This document shows positions 1 through 7,556 of a stretch of DNA of 51,761 bases, one piece after another. Position numbers and translations under genes: made by a program. This DNA comes from Deltaproteobacteria bacterium. Lineage in GTDB: Bacteria; Desulfobacterota; Binatia; UBA9968; JAJDTQ01. Under the pieces are notes generated by a model. The model was given only the letters and a program-made list of their open reading frames with translations, had not been told where the DNA came from and did no database searches. The stretch lies in assembly GCA_026712905.1 (NCBI GenBank), contig JAPOPM010000143.1, forward strand, positions 1 to 51,761. Direction: 5' to 3'. Position 1 is the first letter of the stretch; every line of letters starts with the position of its first letter.

Positions 1-795
1 AATGATGCCGACCCAGGTGCCCAGGAAGGCGCAACGGAGCATCAGCCACCAGTTGGCGAACACGTCCCGGATGCCGTGTCCCACCCCCTTCATGGCCTGC
101 TTCGGCACGCTGCTGATCTGCTTGCCCTCGATCACCATGTCGGCCAGCTCGGGCAGCGCGAAGATCCCCAGGCTCACCACGATGATGTTGAGCCCGTCGA
201 ACAGGTAGAGCGAATCGAAGGTCCACCGCAGCAGCCCTTCCTGCTTGTCGATGCCGATCATCGACAGCAGCAGTCCCATGCCGCCGGCGACGATGCCCTT
301 GAGGGGCACCCGGCCGCTCAGGATGGCCACCATGGAGATGCCCATGATGCCCAGGGAAAAGAGCTCCGGGGCGGCGAACAGCAGCACCAGCGGTTTCAGC
401 ACGGGAATGAGCATTCCGAGGATGACGGCGCCGACGACGCCCCCCAGCAGGGAAGAGAAATAAGCCGCGCCGAAGGCACGTCCGGCCTCTCCCTTTCGGG
501 CCATGGGATGGCCATCCAGGATGGTGGCCTGGGAGCCGACGGTTCCCGGCACCGCGAACAACACCGAGGGGATGGTATCGGTGGTGACAGGGACCGATGA
601 AAGGGCCACCAGCATGGCGATGGCGGCCGTGGGGTCCATGTCAAAGGTGAACGGCAACAGCAGGGCCAAGCCGACGACGCCCCCCAGTCCGGGTATGGCA
701 CCCAGCGCCATACCCACCAGGACGCCGAAAGTCATGAATAGCATCCGTTCCACGCTCAACAGCGCGGTCAGGCCATCGGCCATTGCTTCAAACAC
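1..795 (-). CDS. tctA: Tripartite tricarboxylate transporter permease (TctA family), 3' part cut by window edge
   Basis: The 265 visible codons encode the N-terminal half of a TctA-type permease, the large membrane subunit of a TTT transporter that works with a periplasmic TctC binding protein. The sequence has the family hallmarks: an early PGLGG motif (AIPGLGGVVGLALLLPFTF), then the conserved stretch SVLFAVPGTVGSQATILDGHP, and several hydrophobic membrane spans. I chose the GTG at 795 because CTCCT on the plus strand at 802-806 gives an AGGAG ribosome-binding site at good spacing; an in-frame ATG lies four codons further in at 783. The gene runs off the left edge, so its partners are not visible. 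A second TTT system lies at 38388-41644 and is a different type, with TctB fused on. The substrate cannot be read from the sequence. Confidence 0.9.
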   Translation of the reverse strand, partial: MFEAMADGLTALLSVERMLFMTFGVLVGMALGAIPGLGGVVGLALLLPFTFDMDPTAAIAMLVALSSVPVTTDTIPSVLFAVPGTVGSQATILDGHPMARKGEAGRAFGAAYFSSLLGGVVGAVILGMLIPVLKPLVLLFAAPELFSLGIMGISMVAILSGRVPLKGIVAGGMGLLLSMIGIDKQEGLLRWTFDSLYLFDGLNIIVVSLGIFALPELADMVIEGKQISSVPKQAMKGVGHGIRDVFANWWLMLRCAFLGTWVGII

Positions 796-838
796 GTTGT
801 GCTCCTAGCCTCGCTTGGAATGCCCCATGGAAGGACCT

Positions 839-866
839 GCTGATACCCGCGCTCGCGGATATCAGC
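839..866. promoter_or_regulatory. Inverted repeat at the predicted tctA transcription start
   Basis: Two 12-nt arms, GCTGATACCCGC and GCGGATATCAGC, pair except for one position and flank a 4-nt centre GCTC. The repeat lies directly downstream of the candidate -10 box, so it could be an operator or a hairpin at the 5' end of the mRNA. No known regulator motif is recognised. Confidence 0.45.
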
Positions 867-871
867 CGCGT

Positions 872-901
872 TACATAACGGTTAAACCTGGGCTCTGTCA
901 A
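872..901 (-). promoter_or_regulatory. Candidate sigma70-type promoter for the tctA gene at 795
   Basis: On the minus strand there is TTGACA (901-896), an 18-bp spacer and TATGTA (877-872). Transcription would begin near 865, giving a leader of about 70 nt before the GTG start. The -35 is a perfect consensus; the -10 is weaker. Confidence 0.45.
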
Positions 902-959
902 ACGAAGAGCATGATATCTCTAGGGAAAACACCGGCGACGGTCACGGTTTCCGCCGCGG

Positions 960-3785
960 TCACGGCTTGTATTCATAGGCTTCCGGCGCCGGCTTGTACG
1001 CCCGCGGCAGCCATAGCGGGCGGCGCAGGTTATTCGGGCCTGGGGCCGGCCGGGTCAGCTTGAGCCAGCGCTTGTACACTTCGTGGGACTTGTTGGTGTC
1101 CACGAAGATGTCGCCGTAGCGGTCGTCGCCCGTGGGTTTCTCCACCCGCACCTTCTGGTGCCAGCAGTGCTGTCCGCTGATGTTGTCGGGCTGCACCGGG
1201 AAGGTGAGGTTCTGGTGCACCCCGGCCTCCTGCCACCACACCCGGCCGGAGTCCTTGTCGGCGCTCTCGAAGGGCCGGACGCCGTGAACCTGCCGCATCA
1301 TCCACTGGCCCGGCGCCAACTGCTCCAGGTTCACCAGGGCGGTGGCGAAGCGGCCGCCGCCGGTCTCCTCCTCGAGGCGCCAGCGGCCCAGGTGGTGCGA
1401 GCACGCCACCACGCCCGGGCGGATGCCCTCGGTGACCCATACCCGGTCCACGAAGTAGCCGATCTCGGTGTGCACCTTGACGAGGTCGCCGGTGTCGACT
1501 CCGAGGCGTTCGGCGTCGCTCGTATGCAGCCACACCGGATTCTTGTGCGAGATCTCGTAGAGCCACTTGGCGTTGGCCGAGCGGCTGTGGATCAGCGTGG
1601 GCAGCCGGAAGGTGGGGAGCAGCAGCATCTCGCCCTTGGCGGCGTCGATGTTGGAGCGGTGCACGTGGCTCTTGATGTAGCCGGGGTAGCGGTGCTCCGG
1701 ATATTTCCACTCCTTCAACGTCTCCGAATAGAACTCCATCTTGCGCGACGGCGTGGGGAAGCCCGCGTAGCCCTTGCCGTCCACCTCTACCCCGATGACC
1801 GCGCCGCCCTTGGACACGACCTTGGTGACCGGGTCCACCGCGGCCTCGGCCATGTCGGCTTCCTTGATCTCGTTGGCGTGGCTGCTGTAGATGTTCTCGG
1901 CCACCAGGAAGGCGCCGTAGCGGCGCATGTATTCCAGCGGCGAGATGCCTTCCCTGGCCGCGGCCTCCGGCAGCCCGGGCACGCTGTTTTCGAACATCCA
2001 CTGGTAGTACTCGGACACCGTGAGCTTCTCGCCCGGCCGGTAGGGCGACTCGAAGTACTTGCGGATACCCAGGGAGCCGTCGGGGTCGATACGCCAGGAC
2101 AGCTCGATCCAGAACTCGTCCTCCTCCCACACCTCGCCGAGCCCGGCCTCCGCGTGCGCCTCCCAGGTCGTGTTGAAGGTCTTGCCCTGCCGCTCCAGCG
2201 CCACCCGCATCACCGGCTGGCGGAAGACGATCCAGCGCGCCGAGTGGGTCTCCTGGCTCATGAGATCGTGGCGCTCGGACGCCAGCCCCATGGGCAGCAC
2301 GTAGTCCGCGAACCACGCGGTCTCGCTCCAGGTGGGCGTCAGGCACGCGTGCCGTTCCACCTTGGACTCGTCGCTCAGCATCTCGATCCAGCTCATGCCG
2401 TCCGGGTTGGTCCACACCGGGTTGTAGACCCGGGTGAAGTACATGGCCAGCTTGCCGCGGCCTTCCTTCACGAGATGCGGCAGCAGGAAGCTCATCTCGA
2501 AGAAGGCCAGCGGGAACTCCGGCGGGTACATGAGCGGGTTCCACTCCTTGGCGGGCGGCGGCATCATGGGCGGGGCCGGCACGAACTTGTTCCAGGCATT
2601 GGGCGTGGTGCCGCCCGGAGTGCCCACGGCGCCCATCAGCACCACCATGAACTCCAGCGCCCGCGCCACCTCCCAGCCGCCCAGGTTGCCGGCCGCGGCG
2701 TTGCGCCACACGTGGGTAGCCAGGGCCGAGCCGGCGCGCGCCACCTCGTGGGCCACGTCCACGATCATGGCGGCGTCCACGCCGGACTCCTCCGCGGCGA
2801 ACGCCGGCGTGTACTGCGCGTAGAGGGTCTTGAGGATCTCCTCGAAACGCTCGAAGGTCCGGGGTTCGTCGGGGTGTTCCTCGCGCAGGAACTGTTCCCA
2901 GTTGACCCACTTGCGCACGAACTCGCGGTCGTAGGTTCCCTCCTGGAGCAGCACGTTGCAGATGGCCAGCAGGACGGCGGCCTCGGTACCCGGCCAAGTG
3001 GGCATCCAGTAGTCGGCCTTGGAGGCGGTGTTGGACAGCCGGGTGTCGATGACGCACACCTTGGCGCCGCGCTCCTTGGCCTCCATGATGCGCTGGGCGT
3101 GGGGGTTGAAGTAGTGGCCGGCCTCCAGGTGCGAGCTCAGCAGCAGCATGAAGCGCGCGTTGGCATGGTCGGGGGAGGGGCGGTCGATGCCGCACCAGAA
3201 GGCATAGCCCGTGCGCGCGCCCGCGGAGCACACGTTGGTGTGGCTGTTGTGCGCGTCGATGCCCCAGGCGTGCATGATGCGCTGGTGGTAGAGCAATTCA
3301 TGGCCGGGCCGCCCCACGTGGTACATGATCTCGTTGCGCCGGTCCTCCTCCAGGGCCTTGCGGATGCGCGCCGCCATGTCGTCCAGCACCTCGTCCCAGG
3401 TGACCCGCTCCCACTGGCCGCCGCCCCGGTGTCCCGCGCGCTTCATGGGGTAGAGGATGCGCTCGGCGTCGTACACCTGGTTGATGGTGGCCGGCCCCTT
3501 GGCGCAGTTCCGCCCGCGGCTTCCCGGATGCTCCGGATTGCCCTCGAACTTGCGGATCTTGAGGGTGTCCTTGTCCACGTAGGCCAGCAGCCCGCATGCC
3601 GCCTCGCAGTTGAAGCAGATGGTGGGGATCAGGTCGTAGCGGCGCTCCACGCGCCTGGGCCACGCGGCCGCGTCGTACTCGGTCCAGTCCAGCCAGCGCT
3701 CGCGCGGCGGGAAGTTGCGCAGGCCGCCCTCGGGCGGTTCCAGGTTGGCGGCGTCGGGGCTCAGGGGTTGCGGTTCGTTTTTCAT
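960..3785 (-). CDS. Molybdopterin oxidoreductase catalytic subunit (DMSO reductase superfamily)
   Basis: This 941-residue protein is the catalytic subunit of a complex iron-sulfur molybdoenzyme. The N-terminal [4Fe-4S] motif is C57-x2-C60-x3-C64-x29-C94, followed by molybdopterin-binding regions; the C-terminal domain with ISGQHCWHQ looks like the dinucleotide-binding domain. Cys186, in the motif HTNVCSAGA, is a candidate molybdenum ligand, as in PsrA, Nap and formate dehydrogenase types. There is no twin-arginine signal peptide at the N-terminus, so the subunit should stay in the cytoplasm. It is the second gene of an operon, 67 nt behind the Fe-S/NrfD fusion at 3853-5388. The overall pattern resembles the polysulfide, thiosulfate and arsenate reductase branch, but the substrate cannot be assigned. 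Confidence 0.9.
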   Translation of the reverse strand: MKNEPQPLSPDAANLEPPEGGLRNFPPRERWLDWTEYDAAAWPRRVERRYDLIPTICFNCEAACGLLAYVDKDTLKIRKFEGNPEHPGSRGRNCAKGPATINQVYDAERILYPMKRAGHRGGGQWERVTWDEVLDDMAARIRKALEEDRRNEIMYHVGRPGHELLYHQRIMHAWGIDAHNSHTNVCSAGARTGYAFWCGIDRPSPDHANARFMLLLSSHLEAGHYFNPHAQRIMEAKERGAKVCVIDTRLSNTASKADYWMPTWPGTEAAVLLAICNVLLQEGTYDREFVRKWVNWEQFLREEHPDEPRTFERFEEILKTLYAQYTPAFAAEESGVDAAMIVDVAHEVARAGSALATHVWRNAAAGNLGGWEVARALEFMVVLMGAVGTPGGTTPNAWNKFVPAPPMMPPPAKEWNPLMYPPEFPLAFFEMSFLLPHLVKEGRGKLAMYFTRVYNPVWTNPDGMSWIEMLSDESKVERHACLTPTWSETAWFADYVLPMGLASERHDLMSQETHSARWIVFRQPVMRVALERQGKTFNTTWEAHAEAGLGEVWEEDEFWIELSWRIDPDGSLGIRKYFESPYRPGEKLTVSEYYQWMFENSVPGLPEAAAREGISPLEYMRRYGAFLVAENIYSSHANEIKEADMAEAAVDPVTKVVSKGGAVIGVEVDGKGYAGFPTPSRKMEFYSETLKEWKYPEHRYPGYIKSHVHRSNIDAAKGEMLLLPTFRLPTLIHSRSANAKWLYEISHKNPVWLHTSDAERLGVDTGDLVKVHTEIGYFVDRVWVTEGIRPGVVACSHHLGRWRLEEETGGGRFATALVNLEQLAPGQWMMRQVHGVRPFESADKDSGRVWWQEAGVHQNLTFPVQPDNISGQHCWHQKVRVEKPTGDDRYGDIFVDTNKSHEVYKRWLKLTRPAPGPNNLRRPLWLPRAYKPAPEAYEYKP

Positions 3786-3852
3786 GACGGTGGTTTTCCT
3801 AACGGTCTTCGAAGCTCGATGGTCACGGAAGCCAGCGCTTCAAGGCGGTCTG

Positions 3853-5388
3853 CTAGCTGAGGGGTACGGCTTGCCCGGCTTCGACCCACAGGCTCTCGAA
3901 CGCCCACAGTCCGACCAGGGCCAACAGCGCGGACAAGGGATGCAGCAACCATGAGGCCTCGGCCTGCGCCCCGGCCCACAGCAGGAAGATCACCGGCAGG
4001 AGGATGCCGACGGCCATGAACAGGCCCCAGAACTTCTCCTTGAGCGCGCCGCAGGTGAGCAACTCGGTGGCGCGCCGCACGTCCTCGCTGATGGGCGTGA
4101 GTCCGATCTCTCCCAGCACCAGCCCGCCGGTGATGATCAGCGACACCATGAGCACGGTGGTCAGGGTCGTCATCGCGGCGCTGTCGAGCCCGCCGGCGAG
4201 GCCCACCAGGATCAGCGTGGCGGCGCCGGCGGTGACCGCCTGGACCATGAGATGCCAGAAGAAGAGCGGGCTCTGCCACAGGTCCCGTCCCTTGGCCTGC
4301 GCGAACAGGAACGCGGTGTAGCCCGCGGCGCCGATGCCGAAGACGACGCAGGCCGCCACCACCCATCCCGGCACGGGCGCGCCGCCGATGCCGTAGGCGA
4401 GCCACACGAGGCTCACCAGCGAGTAGGCCATCAGGATGTAGCCGCCCAGCACCAGCCATGAACGCGGGTTGGGTTTGGTGATCAGGTAGTAGAAGCGGTC
4501 GGGGCGCTTGAGGTCGAACACGAGAAAGCCGGTGGTGAGGCCGGTGAAGATCAGTGCCAGCACCGGGCCGGCGATGTTCAGCAGCGGGCCGTCCTGGAGC
4601 CGTCCCAGGACCATCAGCAGCGCCGCCACCAGCAGCACGCCGGCGCCGATGGACTTGGTCCAGAGATAGGCCGCGATCTTGGAGCCCCAGGGCCGCGGAT
4701 GCGGCACGTCGTAGACCTCCCGCGCGCCGCCGGGGACCGGGCTTCCGTGCCTGGAAGCGGAGAGGGCGTAGAGGTCTTCGCCCGGATACTTGTCGGCCCA
4801 GAAATGGGTGTCGGCGGTCTCGGTCATGGTGGGCTGCAGCGCGTCCTCCTCGACGCCGACGTAGAAGAGCTTGGGGTTAGTGCCCTTGTGGGGCTTGCGC
4901 AACGACACCTTGCGCGTGGCCACGGTGCGGGAGATGCGGCTGTCGGGGTCGTCGAGATCGCCCGACATGATCGCCTGGGTGGGGCACACGACCTCGCACG
5001 CGGGTTGCAGCCCCAACTCCACGCGGTGCGCGCAGAAGTTGCACTTGGCCGCGGTGTTGTGGTCGGGGTCGATGTACAGCGCGTCGTAGGGACACGCCTG
5101 CATGCACGACTTGCAGCCGATGCAGCGCTCGTTGTCGAAGTCGACGATGCCGTTGGGGCTGCGGTAGAGCGCCACCGTGGGACAGATCTCGACGCACGGC
5201 GCGTCGTCGCAGTGGTTGCACCGGAGCACCGCGAAGTGGCGGCTGGTGGCCGGGAACGCGCCTTTCTCGATGTACTTGACCCAGGTGCGGTTCACCCCCA
5301 AGGGCACGTCGTGCTCGTCCTTGCACGCCACGGTGCATGCGTGGCAGCCGATGCAGCGGTCCTGGTCGATGACGAATCCGTAACGCAT
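3853..5388 (-). CDS. Four-cluster Fe-S electron-transfer protein fused to an NrfD-type quinone membrane subunit
   Basis: This 511-residue protein joins two subunits that are usually separate. Residues 1 to about 140 carry 16 cysteines in four ferredoxin groups (C12/15/18/22, C57/60/65/69, C89/92/95/99, C116/119/131/135), enough for four [4Fe-4S] clusters. After a hydrophilic linker, residues from about 240 to 511 hold about eight hydrophobic spans typical of NrfD/PsrC quinone-binding proteins. It would pass electrons between the membrane quinone pool and the molybdopterin subunit encoded just downstream. No Tat signal is present, so the cluster domain probably lies on the cytoplasmic side. 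The ATG at 5388 has a good GGAGGG ribosome-binding site. Direction of electron flow and substrate are unknown. Confidence 0.9.
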   Translation of the reverse strand: MRYGFVIDQDRCIGCHACTVACKDEHDVPLGVNRTWVKYIEKGAFPATSRHFAVLRCNHCDDAPCVEICPTVALYRSPNGIVDFDNERCIGCKSCMQACPYDALYIDPDHNTAAKCNFCAHRVELGLQPACEVVCPTQAIMSGDLDDPDSRISRTVATRKVSLRKPHKGTNPKLFYVGVEEDALQPTMTETADTHFWADKYPGEDLYALSASRHGSPVPGGAREVYDVPHPRPWGSKIAAYLWTKSIGAGVLLVAALLMVLGRLQDGPLLNIAGPVLALIFTGLTTGFLVFDLKRPDRFYYLITKPNPRSWLVLGGYILMAYSLVSLVWLAYGIGGAPVPGWVVAACVVFGIGAAGYTAFLFAQAKGRDLWQSPLFFWHLMVQAVTAGAATLILVGLAGGLDSAAMTTLTTVLMVSLIITGGLVLGEIGLTPISEDVRRATELLTCGALKEKFWGLFMAVGILLPVIFLLWAGAQAEASWLLHPLSALLALVGLWAFESLWVEAGQAVPLS

Positions 5389-5402
5389 GAAGTCCCTCCA
5401 AA

Positions 5403-5437
5403 GCGGGTATATATCCGCCGGGACTCGCGGCAGTCAA
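5403..5437 (-). promoter_or_regulatory. Candidate promoter with palindrome over the -10 box, molybdoenzyme operon
   Basis: Reading the minus strand: TTGACT (5437-5432), an 18-bp spacer, then TATATA (5413-5408). The start would be near 5401, only about a dozen bases before the ATG at 5388. The -10 box is embedded in an almost perfect palindrome, GCGGATATATACCCGC on the minus strand (5418-5403), which could be an operator. Confidence 0.5.
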
Positions 5438-5464
5438 ACCGCGTGCGTGCCGCGGAACACCGCG

Positions 5465-5618
5465 ATTGCCGCGGAACAGGCTGTGTCAAACGTCGACCGG
5501 ACAAGAATTGGCACCAAACCCCCGAATCGTCATTCCCGCGGAACAGGCTGTGTCAAAACCCGCGAGGCACAGCCCCCGAAGAGTCATTCCCGCGGAAGCG
5601 GGAATCCAGGGGTGGGAG
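5465..5618. repeat. REP-like repeat cluster (three units) in the 5389-5697 intergenic region
   Basis: Two copies of a unit ending GCGGAACAGGCTGTGTCAAA lie at 5465-5490 and 5530-5557. A third unit at 5583-5618 starts GTCATTCCCGCGGAAGCGGG and continues with AATCCAGGGGTGGGAG; its ATTCCCGC/GCGGGAAT arms form a hairpin. The same compound unit recurs at 15365-15456, and the hairpin part recurs inverted at 17988-18023. Apart from these repeats and the promoter at 5403-5437, the region between the divergent genes holds nothing recognisable. Confidence 0.85.
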
Positions 5619-5697
5619 GCGGGGAAACGCCGCTGTAGTGCCCCACCACCGCCCCGACCCTTGCTCGACCGAAGCGAACCCGCTAGAACCCTCTGCC

Positions 5698-6609
5698 ATG
5701 TCGAAGCTCCACAGCCTTCGAGACGCCATCGCCCGGGAGGTCGAGGACGGCATGTCCGTCTTCATGGGAGCCGCTCTGGAGTCCCTGATCCCCTTCGCCG
5801 CCGGTTACGAGATCATGCGTCAGCGCAAGCGCGGCCTGACGCTGATGACCACCATCTCGGACATGCAGTTCGACCAGCTTATCGGCGCGGGCTGCGCGGA
5901 CAAGGTGTGCGGTGCCTGGGTCGGGAACGTGGCGGCGGGCCTCGGGCACAACTACCGGCGCGCGGTGGAGCGCGGCGAGCCGGGGCCGCTGGCGGTGGAG
6001 AACCATTCCAACTTCTCCATGGCCCTGGGCCTCAAGGCCGCGGCCATGGGGGTGCCGTACCTGCCCACCCGGACGCTCATGGGCAGCGACTTCGGCGAGG
6101 AGGCGTCGTTCGCCGGCGTGCGCTGTCCGTTTACCGGGGAGCGCCTGCTCGCGGTGCGGGCGGTGAGGCCCGACGTCGCCATCCTGCACGTGCAGCGGGC
6201 CGACGAAGAGGGCAACGCCCACGTGTGGGGCAACCTGGGGGTCACCCAGGACGCGGCCATGGCGGCGGGCAAGGTGGTGCTCACCTGCGAGGAGATCGTG
6301 CCCCACGAAGTGATCCTGAGCGACCCCAACCGCACGTTGATCCCGGGTTTCCTGGTGGCGGCCGTGGCCTGCGTCCCGCTGGGCTCCCATCCGTCGCCGA
6401 CCCAGGGGTACAGCCGGCGCGACGACGACTTCTACTTCGACTATCATGCGCGCTCCCGGGACCGGGCCGGGTTCGAGGAGTGGTTGAATCACTGGGTCCT
6501 GGGGGTGAAGGACCACGACGGCTACATCCAGCGGCTCGGGAGCGAGCGGGTCGCCGGGCTCGAGCCGCGCGACCGCCACATGGCCGCGCCGGTGAGCTAC
6601 GCGTTCTGA
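5698..6609 (+). CDS. CoA-transferase subunit A (glutaconate CoA-transferase GctA-like)
   Basis: This 303-residue protein is a family I CoA-transferase alpha subunit. It matches the GctA-like pattern through SDMQFDQLIGAG, a stretch describing binding to the partner, and the DVAILHVQRADEEGNAHVWG motif typical of the family. With the beta subunit at 6771-7526 it would move CoA between a carboxylic acid and an acyl-CoA; the acid is not predictable from sequence. The ATG at 5698 is the first in frame after the repeat region; no strong ribosome-binding site is seen. Upstream in-frame codons belong to the repeats and are rejected. Unusually for such a pair, the two subunit genes are 161 nt apart. 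Confidence 0.85.
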   Translation: MSKLHSLRDAIAREVEDGMSVFMGAALESLIPFAAGYEIMRQRKRGLTLMTTISDMQFDQLIGAGCADKVCGAWVGNVAAGLGHNYRRAVERGEPGPLAVENHSNFSMALGLKAAAMGVPYLPTRTLMGSDFGEEASFAGVRCPFTGERLLAVRAVRPDVAILHVQRADEEGNAHVWGNLGVTQDAAMAAGKVVLTCEEIVPHEVILSDPNRTLIPGFLVAAVACVPLGSHPSPTQGYSRRDDDFYFDYHARSRDRAGFEEWLNHWVLGVKDHDGYIQRLGSERVAGLEPRDRHMAAPVSYAF

Positions 6610-6770
6610 CGATTCGCACCAGGCCGGCGAACCTCGAATCGTTTGCCGAACGCGGTGGCCGCGCCCATTGAATCGCGGCGCGGGGAATGCTACCGGGTCT
6701 GGAGCGGCGGAGGCGGAGGCATCGCGACCCTCCCGTGACAATCCCGGATTCAAGTCCGGAGTGACGACCC

Positions 6771-7526
6771 ATGGACTACACGCGGCGAGAGCTCATGGTC
6801 ATTGCAGCGGCGCGCGAGATTCGCGACGGCGAACGCGTCTTCGTGGGCATGCGCCTGCCGTTGCTGGGCTTCGCGGTGGCCAAGGAACTGCACGCCCCGG
6901 GCGCCGTCGGCATCTTCGAGAGCGGCGTGCTGCGGGACTGGCCGGCGCTGAAACCCATCTTCACCATGAGCGATCCGCCCAACGTGGCGGGGGCGCTCTA
7001 CTGCTGCGGCCTGATCGAGGTCATGAGCCTCCTCCAGAGCGGCCGCGTGGAGATGGGGTTCATCGGTGGCGCCGAGGTCGATCGCCACGGCAACCTCAAC
7101 ACCCATTGGGTGGGAGACGACGGGCGGCGGCTGCGCCTCCCGGGAAGCGGCGGCGCCGCGGACATCGCCACCCTGGCCGGACGGTGCGTCATCATCATGA
7201 ACCACGAGCGGCGCCGTTTCGTGCCCCGGGTGCGGTACATCACCTCCCCGGGTTACGGCGACGGCGCCGGCTGGCGCGAGCGCCGCGGCCTGTCGGGCGG
7301 CGGCCCGAGCCGCACCATCACCAGCCTCGGCATCTTCTCCTTCGACCCAGCGACGCGGGAGATGCAGATCGAGTCGTTTCATCCCGGCGTCACCGTGCGG
7401 GAGCTCCGGGACGAAACGGACTGGCCGCTGAAGGCGGCGCCGGACGTCAGAGAGACTCCGGAGCCGTCCCGGGAAGAGATTCTGGCCGTGAGAAAGTATG
7501 ACCCCGACGGCGTCTGGACGTCCTGA
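6771..7526 (+). CDS. CoA-transferase subunit B (glutaconate CoA-transferase GctB-like)
   Basis: This 251-residue protein is the beta subunit partner of the gene at 5698. The motif VGIFESGVL places Glu50 where family I CoA-transferases have the catalytic glutamate that forms the gamma-glutamyl-CoA thioester. The downstream motif GFIGGAEVDRHGNLN is also typical. The ATG at 6771 has GGAG about 8 nt upstream. It is followed after 30 nt by the mrp operon on the same strand, so transcription may read through. Substrate is unknown. Confidence 0.85.
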   Translation: MDYTRRELMVIAAAREIRDGERVFVGMRLPLLGFAVAKELHAPGAVGIFESGVLRDWPALKPIFTMSDPPNVAGALYCCGLIEVMSLLQSGRVEMGFIGGAEVDRHGNLNTHWVGDDGRRLRLPGSGGAADIATLAGRCVIIMNHERRRFVPRVRYITSPGYGDGAGWRERRGLSGGGPSRTITSLGIFSFDPATREMQIESFHPGVTVRELRDETDWPLKAAPDVRETPEPSREEILAVRKYDPDGVWTS

Positions 7527-7556
7527 CGCGCGTTCCGGACCCCTGATCGAAACACG

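Noticed and set aside
1083-3860. Very long open frame (about 925 codons) antisense to the molybdopterin subunit
   Set aside because: It is a shadow created by high-GC third positions of the real gene; its translation is rich in His, Arg, Val and Gly with no domain signal.
5465-5618. Possible CRISPR array because of repeated units
   Set aside because: Only three copies, of two different types, with unequal spacing and no unique-spacer pattern; they match a dispersed REP-like family instead.
6743-6760. Sequence resembling a tRNA T-arm (GGATTCAAGTCC)
   Set aside because: The closing pair of the stem does not match and no acceptor, D or anticodon arms are found around it.
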